DNA of 64,000 bases from Aphrophora alni (GCA_963513935.1 OY740770.1:89402198-89466197); one strand, 5' to 3'. Counted from the first letter of the stretch, positions 24,186 to 39,199 are shown. The notes: a model not told the origin generated them from the sequence alone. Program-made: numbers and translations.

Positions 24186-27102
24186 AATTTTTTTGATTAA
24201 TTTAAATTCCTTTTTTTTGGGGCACATGATACACATACATAAGACCTTAAGTCAAACACCACATGCCCTGCCTTGGGCACTAAAACAATTTTGACTCCCC
24301 AACGTTTCATACTGCTTTTTTGTTTATTTTTCAAATGGATTATTTGTTTAGACCCTTCAAAATTCTTTTTTTCTCACGGAAATTGTTAAGAGCCGTGAAT
24401 AGTTTAAATTTCTCTTCGTATGGGAGAAGAGGAGTTTAAAAATAACGACGCTGAGCATGATCTGACCTAAAAGGCTTCAGGAGTTTTTCTTTTATTTTTA
24501 TTTATTTTTGTAATTAAATGTTAAGGTCGGCTCAGAGGATACTCCCCCCGTCTGAGTCCGACCTTTCCTGCAAGTCCTTAGTGCCATGCACTTTTCCCTC
24601 CCCTGGTCCCCGGAGTGGTCACCTCCACTTGGTTTCCCGAGGTGCCACTCCACCCCTTTCCCCACGTACCTTAGTGTACAAAGTCAGTTCATGCACAGCA
24701 ATGTCGACCTTTGCGTCACCCTTCAGCTCTTTCTGTCGGGGGCTTGTCCTAATGATAGATGGGAAGAGCTGAGACGCTATAGAAATTTCAAAATTTAATA
24801 AGTAAGTGCCGAAGGAGGCTACACCCTAGAGTGGTGATTATTAAAGCATTATGAAGCGTTGTTTCTATCAGGTGCCCTGATTTCAAAATTTTGTAGGAGG
24901 CCCTTCTAGCCCCTTCTTTAGAATCTTCTGGAGGCCCTTCTGGCCCTTTGCACCTTTTTCAAAATTTTGCGGGAGGCCCTTCTGGCCTCTTTTCTGACTC
25001 CACCCTAACTCCGTCTTTCGGGGGGGGAGAGCTGTAGCATTTAAATCCAAAAAAGCACTTCCGCAATAACTTAACTCATTTCGTAAATATACATTCCACT
25101 TTCCGTCGCTTGACAGATGCTGGCATCTAGCGGCCCGCTCCTAAACCAAGCATCACCTGATACTTGAAACCAAAGTACATTTTCGCCGGTCAAGCTAGCT
25201 TCTCGATTACCGGTCCAGAGTCTACATGCGATAACAACATGGTCTACACTCTTCATAACTCCGTTAGCTAAAAGTTTTTCTTTCTTCTCTCAAAATTACC
25301 GTCTTTCTAAAACATCATGTTAAATTACTAATTGTGCGCCTTAGTCTAATAATCTGGTTCAAAAATGTTAAAATTAACCATCATTTTCTCGGTACTACCT
25401 CACGTGATCTGCGACAGGATTTACCAGGTACTTCAACCTTACAGATTTTGTCATATTATAAATTTTGTTAATTTTTAAAATAATTTGTTAATTATCATGT
25501 ATTCTTTAAAATATGTATTTCATGTTTTATTCAATATTCTATTTCCTTTTGAAACTAAATGATTATAAAAATTTTCTTTTCTTAAAACATCATTTACAAA
25601 ATCTTGCAAAGGCACATTTTACGTTTTGAACATTTTTGTGAAATAAGTGCAAACTAGTGTTGAACATTAAATGATCAGAATATGAACATGTCAAATATAA
25701 AACAATTGAGGAAATTTCTTCTAAATCAGAAAATTTCGTTTTACAAGCTTTTGCAAAATCTTACAAGTCTTATACAAGCTTTCTTTTAAACAAAATTAAA
25801 ATATATATAAATAGATTTATAATAATCTAAGAAGCTTTTAAGTACCATCTTAACGAATTTCTGTTATACAATCAATTTTCTTTAATTTTGGCAAATAATC
25901 AGATATTTCTTTAATGATGAACATTAATGCTAAAACATGTCTGATTTTGTACAGACACTAAAAGAACATGTTTTTTGCTCACAGCTAATATGCTGGTAGG
26001 ACAAATAGGAGAAATTGGAGAAATAAAGAAATTCTTGTCTCACATTGCGCAAACCAACGAAACATCCTAACAAGTTTCGTCCTGTTGGCAAAACACGTTT
26101 TTTTTGTATAACGTAACTTCACATTTTCAAGTGCATAAAAGTGATGTCTTTTTCTACAGCTGACTTTACAGAACTTTAACTAACTCATTTTGTATATGTG
26201 CCTAAATTTACTTTCGCAAATAGGTGTTCCTTAAGACTATTTTCTAAATGTAGACCTGTGTAGTTAATTATAAAATATATATAAAAAACAATTATTGGGT
26301 GGAGCCTGCATGCAATTTTCGGTCCTAACAACCTCCAAGAGGTTAATTTCCAAATTAAAATAATTGACGTCAATTAACAAAATTTCAAAATTCTAAATTC
26401 CTTTTTTTGTTTGTTTAAAATATATAAATTTATTTGGCCAATATAGTTTTTAAGAAATTTTTTCAAACCAGTTATATTATGTATCTTTAGTTTAGTGATA
26501 AACATGTTAACTATAGATATGATTTTTGAACTTAAAATATCAAACTCTTTTATATTTTGTTAAATTCTGTAATTGTTTAAAAAGAAACTATCATCTTATA
26601 AACTAAAAAGGGGGGGATAAGTTTTTTTCTTTTTTTTTGAATCTTTTGATTAAATTTTTTTTTTTTATTATTATACTTTTACATTAAGGGCGTATAATCC
26701 TTTTTTTTTGATTAATTATAATTCTGTGAATTATTAAGCTGTGCTCATTGTTTTTTTGTTAAATTTTTGTAACTATAAATATACATATTAAAAGGGGGGA
26801 TAAATTTTTAGAATCTGTTGATTAAATTTTTTTTTCTAAATTATTATATGTTACAATTAAGGGCTTATAACTTTTACAATTTATGATATTGTTAATCATA
26901 AGTTTTTTTTTATTGATGATTTGTGTCAGGATGTCTTTTGTTGTAAATGACAAAGTCTGAAGCGCCGAAATTTCCTTCTGCTTTCAATAAACTTGAGCCT
27001 TGTTAATTACTAAATTTGTCTTTGTCTTTTTTTATTTTTTTCTTTTCAAACATTGTTACCATTTTGGTTCCGCCTTTATTAAATTTAAGTCCCCTGGTAA
27101 CA
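24186..27102 (+). repeat. 3' long terminal repeat (right copy)
   Basis: It is the same 2,917 bases as 20,017-22,933, with matching internal landmarks at +4,169. The apparent identity implies either very recent origin or an assembly duplication. Confidence 0.72.
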
Positions 27103-27249
27103 GTTACGTCCACTAAGTTCCTCACAGTTTCCTACATGTTGTCTCCCAGTAGCTGTTCCAACTATTCGATACTGCACTCGTCTCCTGCCATCGCCCGTTT
27201 CCCATCCAAAGTAAACAAACATACCTCGACGAGTATAATTAAAACATCT
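27085..27249 (-). other. Open frame at the LTR flank, possible old exon or element remnant
   Basis: On the minus strand a frame is open for 54 codons. The unique part (27,103-27,249) reads through RGMFVYFGWETGDGRRRVQY and IVGTATGRQHVGNC, and the last few codons enter the right LTR. The sequence is much less AT-rich than its surroundings. I recognise no family. It may be coding DNA interrupted by the LTR unit, or chance. Confidence 0.25.
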
Positions 27250-27255
27250 TCAAGA

Positions 27256-30200
27256 CGCAATATCAGAATTTCATTTTTGATCAGAAACAGTTTAAATTTC
27301 GTTAAACGTGTCTCTATAAAAAATTTAATGGATAACACAATCAGTCTCTTAAAATCTTTTTATACTATCATTTATATAATTATAATAGAAATCATTCAGA
27401 ATGTGTGTTTTAATAGGTCCGTCTTTTTGCCTTAAACCAAATTATTATTATTATTTTTTTTTAATACTAATTTCTCTTCTTGTTCCTAGCACGCCAAAAT
27501 AAAAGTCTTTCACCATTGTAATTAGTCCTACTTACCATTGCGGTTTAAGGTTTTAAATATTAGGTTATTTCTACACTATTTATTTTCTATGTAATTTATC
27601 ATAAGTATTTATTCTAAATTTGAACGTTTTATTTCCACCACTTCTCATTTTAAATGCTATATTTTCATCCCACATGATCCCAATTTATTTAGATATCGCT
27701 TTTAAATCAAAGCTGAACACGCGAGTTTTTTATCCTGTTTTGCGTCAATTAATGATGATTCAGTATTTTTCATAAGTTTCAACGTTGTTTTGACGTCATG
27801 TAATTATTTGTAGCATGGAATAAGATCTAACTCTTCCCACTAACTGAGCGAGAAAAGTACTTTTCAATAGTTTGTAAAATCTATAAGAAAACAACAATAT
27901 TAAACTAATTTAAATAAAAATTGTTTTAAACATTAAATCTCAAATATTTAAATATATGAGTTATACTTCAACTTAGTAAAAACCCTGTACTAATCACAAA
28001 AAAAGAGAAAAGTTTTAACGTAACAGTACTGCAAATAATCGATCTTACTCTAGACACAGATTATCAAATACGTTTGTTCCCCTCGACTTTCCACTTGATA
28101 CTCAACAGTTAGGTTGTACTCCTCATAAAAGTTTTCTAATAATATGACATAGTTCTAAAAATTTCTATGCATTATTTCACACACAATTTGTAACAGATGA
28201 TACCAGCCTTTCTTACAACTTCAAATTTTCCATTGTCTAAGCCAGATCTATTGCTACAATACATGTTCAATATTTATATTTCTTACAATGAATATACACA
28301 TCGAGTATCACCAATGGTTGTTAATAACTTGATGACATCCTGATTAAAATAAAAAAAATTGACGCTACCTATATGAATACTTTAAATGGACATATCTCCA
28401 TACAAAGACCCAGCAACTCATAAATTCCTTATTAGCTGAAGCTGCAGACGATTTTGTAAGTAAAATATTTACTGATTCCAAAGATCTCGCAATGGATATG
28501 TTTTTCATTTTTCCAAGTACCTCAGTTTGTATTACGTGAAATATAGTAAAGGAAAAATTGTTTGAAAGAGATTCCTGTTCATACCACCTGTATAAACAGA
28601 TTTACGAACCCATATAATCACAAATATTGAACATTAAGTTTACAATCATTATTAGAACTTATCAAAATATCGTAAATGGTAAATTTCTTTGAACTATCAA
28701 ATTTCTGTGGAAATAAATTTTTTAAATAGAAATAGACACCAGAATTTAGTTTTATCATTACAACTCAAAAAACCCCTTAAGGATATCCAAACACTTAAAT
28801 TTTACAACATCATTATAGCATTCACATAAAGTACACATGAACATCGTACTTTACACAATCTCCTGTCAGAGAAATGCAAATATTTGATCTAGTCATGATA
28901 TTGGAATTGGAACTTTATATACACGAAGTCATTAAAAAAGTAAATAAAAGCCAGTATATCAGTTGATTTTCAAATCATGAAATTTCTCAATACAATATGT
29001 AAAATTTCCTACTTTCCTCCTCAAAACCGATTTTAAAATACATTACCTCAAAACCTTACTGACCTATAAGTGTAAGAAATAACGACGGACGGCAACTTAA
29101 TAAAATAAGAAATTATATTCAAAATGATTTTATTTTATGTTGAAAGATAACAACGAATTAAATAACCAACCTATGTATCTTACAGAAATTTTCATATATG
29201 GATTCTTTTCCCGTACAATACAATGAAAAAGTCAAAAATTGAACTGATAACTTCGATTTATTATATTTATCAGATATTATGATTGTTTTTATTGTTATAG
29301 TAAATCTTAAAAGATTAATAAACGCATGTGAGGTTTTTTTTTTATTATTTGTGGAAAATTTTCAGTATATAATCGACATTGAAGTAAAAACTAGTTTTGT
29401 AACTTTTTACCTAAATTAGGACTATTAAGCTTTACGAATACACTAACAAATATCAAATAAACTAATCTCTAAATAAAAATTCATATATGACTAATGGATT
29501 TTTACCACTATCTCATTAAAATGTAAATGATAAATAACGAACAAGAAAGATGGGCACTGTTATGAGTAAATTAACAATAATAATAAAAAGGAAAAAAAAA
29601 TAATGCTTTAAAAACATTTGATGGATTATAAATTTAAAATGCAACAGGTAGTGATAATAATTTTGTAGTGAATTTTTCTTCTTGGCCAACTCAAAAGATG
29701 CGTAAAATACTGAAGATTCGACAATAATTTACTGTAATAAGTAGTATGACAGATGTTATTGTTAAATTATTTGAAGAAGTGGTCAAATAATAAATTAAGA
29801 AAAAGGATCTGGTTTTTCCATGTGGAATAAGTTTATATTCTAATAGGTCTTGGTGCATAAATTGTACTCTTAAAGAAGAGTCATTTATTTAATTTTTTTT
29901 TTTAATGTTATTTTTAGAAGTTTAGTTTCTCTAAATAATTGTTTAATATACCAACCTTTCTCAACAAAATTAAAAAGAATTATAGAATTTGAAACATCTT
30001 TCATATCTTCCATAGTTAAGACTGTTCACTGTTGTACTGGTATTCTTATTTTTGCTAATATTGATTTACATGGTATTTCATTTGTGTTAAAAAAATCAAT
30101 AAAACAATAACAAACTCTATACTATATATATTTATTGTTTTAACCAGGAGTAACGAAAAATTGTAGCTTCGTAAAAAATATTAAAATGTTATGATTGAGT

Positions 30201-30982
30201 CACGTTTACTCTTTTTCTGTGATGAAATGAAGAAATTATGTTAATTTTAATAATGTTTCGCAAAATTGTGATCAAAACGATTGTCAACTGCAAGAAATAT
30301 ACACTCCTTATGGTTAAATGATGGCTGGTTAAATGTTCAACTTTTTCTTCACACTTGAACGGACTTAGTACCTTTCTTAGATGTTACTGTAGTATTTTAT
30401 GTTTATTTCGTTAGTTTCGGCTAATCGCCATTATATATGTTATAAAATCAACATGTTATATATGTGTCATGATAGAATTATTATGTTTTTGATGAAAAAG
30501 AAACATAGACTCTATTAGTTATTAAATTTAAAACATATTTTAAGACTATTTCGAATATAAAAATAATGGATTGCAACAATTCTGACTCCTACATTTTTTA
30601 CGTATAATATGTAGAGCTATTTAAACTAAATTAACTTGAAGTGAGAAACTGATCAAGGTTGCACCTGAATTTATATACAGAGTCAATGCTAAAAAAGGTA
30701 TATAAACAAATTAATTCTGTTAAAAAACTGTTTTCGAAGTCGTATAAAAGAGTTTTGTAAAATAAAATAAAATATGTTATGCCCAGGATACCGTAAACTA
30801 AAATAATCACCACAATTTCACCATCGATTATCTTATTGTTTTATAAGTGTGAACACTTATATTTTTTATATTTTTATTTCAACATGCGTATTCATCAAAA
30901 ATTATATTTATATTTATTTATTTTTCACTTACAATAATATTATAGCATAATTAGTAATTTCTGTTTGTGTTTTTTAAAATTA

Positions 30983-30987
<5 letters not shown>
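27256..30987. other. AT-rich spacer, nothing recognised
   Basis: It is A-rich on the plus strand around 28.2-29.8 kb, with no supported gene, RNA or repeat. Confidence 0.5.

Positions 30988-31035
<48 letters not shown>
30988..31035. repeat. (TA)n microsatellite
   Basis: About 24 TA units. Confidence 0.96.
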
Positions 31036-31038
<3 letters not shown>

Positions 31039-31477
31039 AATAATTATATATATTTAAATTTATTTACATTATTATGGAATTCGATCAACCACCGACTTTT
31101 GTCTCACTAAGTTTTGAACGGTGGTGTTATTTTTACGTTCTGCCTCACCTAGTATTAACATTATTTAGGTGTAAATAGGAACACCATATCTGTGCTGGCC
31201 ATTGTCTAGTGGTGACCTAATCTTCCAATTCTGTTCCAAATATGATAATAAACTAAAAACTTTATTTTTGTTTATTTGTGAGAATAACAAAAATAAATTA
31301 TTATTAAATTACCTTTTTTTATTTAATAAAGATTAAGGAATATTATGTGCTAAGGCAGGAAGTGTAAATAGCCTATAGCTACATATAAAAATTTGCAACG
31401 ATATAAACACTTTTGACAGAAATAAATGTCCCTAATATTATATTCAAATATATTTCGTAGGAACACAATAAAGCAGA

Positions 31478-31660
31478 ACATTTTGTTCCAGATATGTGAA
31501 GGAGAATTATTTAGTTCCTTTTAAAGGGGTCAAAGCAATCAATTGGAGTGCTGAATTAGCTTTAACAATGAACGCTCTTTGTTTAATTTGGCTGTCAATG
31601 ATAATATATGCATTTAACTAAAAGCACATAATTACTGCCTCGTGTTTTATCTAATTAGAC
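31478..31660 (+). repeat. Unclassified interspersed repeat, copy A
   Basis: It matches 39,200-39,385 in the same orientation. The best-matched core is 31,529-31,640 against 39,255-39,364, sharing TCAAAGCAATCAA, CTTTGTTTAATTTGG and AATTACTGCCTC in order with many substitutions between. It is an old dispersed family with no coding potential visible. Confidence 0.68.
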
Positions 31661-33313
<1,653 letters not shown>

Positions 33314-34003
33314 GTAGATGACTCTACTGTATGAATTTGAAGTAAATACGGCCCCTATTTGTAGGTCGTTTTGTGTTGATCACGAATGTCTCCCACTTTA
33401 TACGCCATTGGTCAGTCCACAAAGTCCTCTCTATATACTATGCGTTATTTATTTACAAGTTAGACAATACAGTTTAATACAAATACATTCATATATTCAT
33501 AACAATTTAGCGTAACGTTGCAAAGGGGTAGTGTTCAATAAAGTAGAAATTTAGAGTAACCATGATTTTGTTTTTTATGTCTATTTGAAGTGTCTGTCTC
33601 AAATGATTGCCATTTATTTACATTCTCATTCAACATTTTACCACTGAATTTAAGCTTTGATAACTATAGATTTGCAAAGCTTGACTTTTATAACTCGTAA
33701 TTGAATACTATTGACCTATCATTCGTGTAATTTTTATTTACGTATTATTTCAAAGGTTTTTCCAAGTGAATGCCTTTATTCAATTGAATAATACCTTACG
33801 TATGTGTTTATGTTTAACAATAATGCAGTGTTATAACAGACACTGCCTAGAATTTATTTATTTTTTAAATATAGGCCACTCATGTTGTTGTCAAATGTTA
33901 TGATGTACCATAATGGTGACCAAGTTTAGGGTATTTCTGAACATTCCAATTTAGTTTAAAAGTCAACATTCTTGGGTGATCAGAATTAGGTTAAAGCATG
34001 ATA

Positions 34004-34335
34004 ACTTTATTTCAGCTCTACCTGTTTGTCTATCTCATTGGACAGTGATGGGACAGCGAGACAATTGTACGAGTGTATGTAAGTTAACCTTAAGATCACT
34101 AACCAATTCCTTCGTGGGGCTGTTAGTCTGTTTGTCGTCACGATTCACTCACCTCCATTTCTTCAATCGTCCGAATGTTAACACGTTCAACCTGATGGAT
34201 GAAACCTAATAACTGCCTAATCATACTGAGAGACAAAATGGCAGAACCGATGGGAAATTCGTCCACTTTATTTTAGGTCTGACTGCGTGTGTCATTGGAC
34301 AGTGATTGAACAGTTGGGCGATTAGACGAGTAAGC
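34004..34335 (+). repeat. Diverged direct repeat pair, offset about 260 bp
   Basis: 34,004-34,076 and 34,265-34,335 share ACTTTATTT-AG-TCT, then CATTGGACAGTGAT, then CAG, GGCGA or CGAGAC, and ACGAGT. A related stub (TCACGRTTCACTC) occurs near 32,657 and 34,138. This suggests an old tandem or dispersed family. No gene is recognised. Confidence 0.55.
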
Positions 34336-35721
34336 GTGAATGGACCATGACAACTGAGAGGCAGATCAAGGAAGGAATTTGGTTCTTTGCAAAATTGCTT
34401 CCAGTAGATACTGTGAATTATTTCAACGAGTATTATTTAGTTGAGTTTAAACGGTTTACCATTTAATATTGAGACAATCTGTTTGGCTGTATTAATGGTA
34501 ACGAAACCTGTAATGATATACACTTCGTATATTTTATATCGCCTAATAAAACGTATCCAGACTTTAAACTCAATTGTTCCATTATTAACTTTTGTGAGTA
34601 GTAATATTAATGATTCCTCCGTTAAATTTTCCTATCAGTGCTATAAATGTATGTATTTTATAAAACATTCTAAACCCCCTATCCATGTATGTATAGACCG
34701 AGTTTTAGCAACATTCTAAACAAGCAATTCTCGATTGGAATAACGGTACAATAGTATCAATAATTTTGTAAAAATACCTGTCTCATATTAGCATTCCATA
34801 AAGTATAAAAATAGTAAGTAGGTTCTGTTATTATCAATTGATGTGTCTTAAATATAATACAACACTTTGTGTGATTTTAGTCGTAGTTTTACATATTTAT
34901 GTAGTCTTATATCTTATTTTTTATATATTAAGAGGAAGAACTTCTAAAATGAAATACTATTCTAATTTACCTGTCACACGCTGTATGCAATTTTAACTAT
35001 AGTGTTTTAATTATGGGTCAACCCCTTAATTTATACATTTTGTTAATAACTATAACATTACCCTCATTGAATGTCTTATTAGTAATGATTTTGAATGTAG
35101 AATTCTATGATTTTTAGATATTTAAAATAAATTATATTATATTTGTAGAACTTATAGAGTTTTAATTAAATGCCGAGTTTTCTTTGGTATTAAATTCAAA
35201 TGTAAAAGATTTTATTTTATTTTAGATCTACAATATGGAGAATGTTGTGGCCAACATTGGCTCAAGTAGATCATCTTTAAACGATAAATAAGATCACAAT
35301 TTAACACTTTTTAACATTGTATAAAGACCGAGTACTGCCTATAAATCATATTGCAAAATATCATACTGGTCAGTAACTGCAGGTTAGGTACTCTAAACAA
35401 CCATAAAGTATATAAACATGTTAATCTGAAAGTGAACATGTTATTCTTATTTTCTCAAAAGTATGAACATTCCAAAGACCACTGCATAGTCTCTGAAAAG
35501 ATATGCAATACTCAGTTTAAAATAATTAGGCAATGACAACTTTCAAATTTTTTATTGTTATTTAGACTCCTATTACACTGTTCTAGCTAATATTTAAACT
35601 TAAAACCGATTACTTAATCTATAAAACTTACACCTTTGAATTTATGTAATTTCCGACCAAAAATGTAAGCGTTGGAGTACATAAACCCTCTTTAAATTAT
35701 AAAGAATAAAGTACGTTTAGT
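34336..35721. other. AT-rich spacer, nothing recognised
   Basis: Short frames at 34,441-34,719 and 35,351-35,536 lack motifs and are not supported as genes. Confidence 0.45.
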
Positions 35722-37900
35722 ATGTAATAAATACAAAGTGTATAACTGAAATTATTATAACGAGTTTAGTTGCAGTAATAAATACAAAGTGTATAAATGA
35801 AATTATTATAACGAGTTTAGTTGCAGTAATAAATACAAAGTGTATAAGTGAAATTATTATAACGAGTTTAGTTGCAGTAATAAATACAAAGTGTATAAAT
35901 GAAATTATTATAACGAGTTTAGTTGCAGTAATAAATACAAAGTGTATAAGTGAAATTATTATAACGAGTTTAGTTGCAGTAATAAATACAAAGTGTATAA
36001 ATGAAATTATTATAACGAGTTTAGTTGCAGTAATAAATACAAAGTGTATAAGTGAAATTATTATAACGAGTTTAGTTGTAGTAATAAATACAAAGTGTAT
36101 AAGTGAAATTATTATAACGAGTTTAGTTGCAGTAATAAATACAAAGTGTATAAGTGAAATTATTATAACGAGTTTAGTTGCAGTAATAAATACAAAGTGT
36201 ATAAATGAAATTATTATAACGAGTTTAATTGCAGTAATAAATACAAAGTGTATAAGTGAAATTATTATAACGAGTTTAGTTGCAGTAATAAATACAAAGT
36301 GTATAAGTGAAATTATTATAACGAGTTTAGTTGCAGTAATAAATACAAAGTGTATAAGTGAAATTATTATAACGAGTTTAGTTGCAGTAATAAATACAAA
36401 GTGTATAAGTGAAATTATTATAACGAGTTTAGTTGCAGTAATAAATACAAAGTGTATAACTGGAATTATTATAACGAGTTTAGTTGCAGTAATAAATACA
36501 AAGTGTATAAGTGAAATTATTATAACGAGTTTAGTTGCAGTAATAAATACAAAGTGTATAAGTGAAATTATTATAACGAGTTTAGTTGCAGTAATAAATA
36601 CAAAGTGTATAAGTGAAATTATTATAACGAGTTTAGTTGCAGTAATAAATACAAAGTGTATAAGTGAAATTATTATAACGAGTTTAGTTGCAGTAATAAA
36701 TACAAAGTGTATAAGTGAAATTATTATAACGAGTTTATTTGCGGTTATAAATACAAAGTGTATAAGTGAAATTATTATAACGAGTTTAGTTGCAGTAATA
36801 AATACAAAGTGTATAAATGAAATTATTATAACGAGTTTAGTTGCAGTAATAAATAAAAAGTGTATAAGTGAAATTATTATAACGAGTTTAGTTGTAGTAA
36901 TAAATACAAAGTGTATAAGTGAAATTATTATAACGAGTTTAGTTGCAGTAATAAATACAAAGTGTATAAGTGAAATTATTATAACGAGTTTAGTTGCAGT
37001 AATAAATACAAAGTGTATAACTGGAATTATTATAACGAGTTTAATTGCAGTAATAAATACAAAGTGTATAAGTGAAATTATTATAACGAGTTTAGTTGCA
37101 GTAATAAATACAAAGTGTATAAGTGAAATTATTATAACGAGTTTAGTTGCAGTAATAAATGCAAAGTGTATAAGTGAAATTATTATAACGAGTTTAGTTG
37201 CAGTAATAAATACAAAGTGTATAAGTGAAATTATTATAACGAGTTTAGTTGCAGTAATAAATACAAAGTGTATAACTGGAATTATTATAACGAGTTTAGT
37301 TGCAGTAATAAATACAAAGTGTATAAGTGAAATTATTATAACGAGTTTAGTTGCAGTAATAAATACAAAGTGTATAAGTGAAATTATTATAACGAGTTTA
37401 GTTGCAGTAATAAATACAAAGTGTATAAGTGAAATTATTATAACGAGTTTAGTTGCAGTAATAAATACAAAGTGTATAAGTGAAATTATTATAACGAGTT
37501 TAGTTGCAGTAATAAATACAAAGTGTATAAGTGAAATTATTGTAACGAGTTTAGTTGCAGTAATAAATACAAAGTGTATAAGTGAAATTATTATAACGAG
37601 TTTATTTGCGGTTATAAATACAAAGTGTATAAGTGAAATTATTATAACGAGTTTAGTTGCGGTAATAAATACAAAGTGTATAAGTGAAATTATTATAACG
37701 AGTTTAGTTGCAGTAATAAATACAAAGTGTATAAGTGAAATTATTATAACGAGTTTAGTTGCAGTAATAAATACAAAGTGTATAAGTGAAATTATTATAA
37801 CGAGTTTAGTTGCGGTTATAAATACAAAGTGTATAAGTGAAATTATTATAACGAGTTTAGTTGCAGTAATAAATTAAAAATGTATAAGTGAAATTATTAT
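35722..37900 (+). repeat. 51-bp satellite array, about 43 units
   Basis: The unit reads CAGTAATAAATACAAAGTGT, ATAAGTGAAATTATTATAAC, GAGTTTAGTTG. The 51-base phase holds across the array: TAACTGG variants at 36,460, 37,021 and 37,276 are 11 and 5 units apart, and GCGGTTATAA variants at 36,741, 37,608 and 37,812 are 17 and 4 units apart. Near the left edge ATAAATG and ATAAGTG units alternate, a weak two-unit pattern. Both ends fade by point mutation. There are no spacers between units, so this is not a CRISPR array. All six frames are stop-rich. Confidence 0.98.
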
Positions 37901-38244
37901 CAGTTGTGTTGTACATATCTTTACAATGTTTATTTCGTATGAATTTAAACCTTTAAGATATTAACCTATCTCAAAATACAGAGTTTCTTGGAACGGATTT
38001 TGATTTTCTGTTTAAACATTGATATTTCTGGTGGTGGTCTTGATAATGGGGGAAAATTAGTGTATCTTTTTAAGAAAACTTTGATTTAAACAAAAATCAA
38101 AACTGTTTTATTGTCTAATTGAATAATTATACAGTCATATATTACTTTTCCAAATACATATCATAGACGCTTTGATTTAAAAAAAAAAACTGTTTTGACC
38201 CAATATTACCACAAAATTATTGGCAATATAATGAGTTTTTTCCA
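37901..38244. other. AT-rich spacer, nothing recognised
   Basis: No feature seen between the satellite and the GT-rich tract. Confidence 0.5.
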
Positions 38245-38378
38245 TAAAATGTGTCTGTGTGTGTCTTCACGTGTATGTGTACGTTTGCGTGCGCGCAAAC
38301 CTGTGCGTGCGCTCGTGTGTGTATGTGTGTGTATGCGTGCGTGCCAACGAGCGAGCGTGCGAGCGTATGTGCGTGTGT
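38245..38378. repeat. Degenerate GT/GC alternating tract
   Basis: TGTGTG, GTGCGTGCGCGC and CGTGCGAGCG blocks alternate purine and pyrimidine for about 130 bases. It is an interrupted microsatellite with Z-DNA-forming character. The Cys/Val/Arg frame over it is not a gene. Confidence 0.85.
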
Positions 38379-38677
38379 AAGATGATTTTTAGCTAACTAG
38401 ATATTGTTAATAATGTATTTATATTTACCTTCGTGAAGTGTTTTGAATTTGCTTTAATTTGGAATACTGATTAATAAATAAATATGTATATAAACTTCAT
38501 TAGAAGAAAATTATGGACAAATTCAGAACGATCAATTAATAATAAAAAATAATTTATTATTTTCAACTATTGTAAAAATGAAACTGTTATATTTCATAAG
38601 ATATAAATTATTATTGAAACAAATATTATATGAGAGTGTCCATAAGTTTGTTTTCACAAATTATAGTATTATAAATA

Positions 38678-38733
38678 AATAATCAATAACGAATATAATA
38701 TTTTATAAAATATTATATTCGTTATTGATTATT
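38678..38733. repeat. Perfect 56-bp palindrome
   Basis: Two 28-base arms are exact reverse complements with no spacer, centred between 38,705 and 38,706. The arms include AATCAATAACG on each strand, so this is not just an AT run. It would form a cruciform or a snap-back hairpin in RNA. Role unknown. Confidence 0.92.
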
Positions 38734-39199
38734 AATAACGAATTTAATAACGTTATCCACTAAATAGCATTAAATAACAGTCTTCCTCCTAAAATTAACA
38801 GTTCGTCCGTTATCTGTCCAAAAGTGATTATTTTATTTGGACTCTTGAATTTAACCTAATATGACGTTGATTTTACAGTTTGATATCTAGCTACAAAACG
38901 ATTTATTATTTAATAATCTACAGCGTTATTTGTTTGAGTTAATAGATGCCTATATTTATGTAATATTAGATATTGTACCTTATCACATAATATATTGGTT
39001 ACTATGCAATAGGAAAGGTAAAATCAAAACCTAAAATTAAATATAATCGTTGTATTGAATATAAATTGCAATTTGATTGTACAACTAACTATATATAGTA
39101 GGATGTTATGAAGTTAAATAAAAAAATAATGGGAAATAATTTAAATCTCCTTCTAAATGATTTTGTAATATAGTATTAGACACGTCTACTAGAAACAAT

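Larger units (their letters stand above)
20017..27102 (+). mobile_element. Non-autonomous LTR retrotransposon-like unit with 2.9-kb direct repeats
   Basis: Two direct repeats (20,017-22,933 and 24,186-27,102) enclose 1,252 bases. Position offset is 4,169 at both edges and at every interior landmark checked, so there is no net indel, and they look identical where compared. Orientation comes from AATAAA near the repeat's right end and from a tRNA primer-binding site six bases after the first repeat. Family knowledge: long LTRs around a short non-coding interior fit LARD-type elements. Against this, no polypurine tract precedes 24,186, the repeat does not start with TG, and only a near-match ATTAC/GTTAC pair lies at the flanks. 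A plain tandem segmental duplication or an assembly duplication remains possible. Confidence 0.65.

Noticed and set aside
27016..27435. 139-codon plus-strand frame across the right LTR edge
   Set aside because: It begins in a T-rich stretch of the LTR and crosses the LTR boundary into unrelated DNA, so no functional unit would have that frame.
35722..37900. Possible CRISPR array
   Set aside because: Units are directly abutting 51-mers with no unique spacers, in eukaryotic DNA; it is a satellite.
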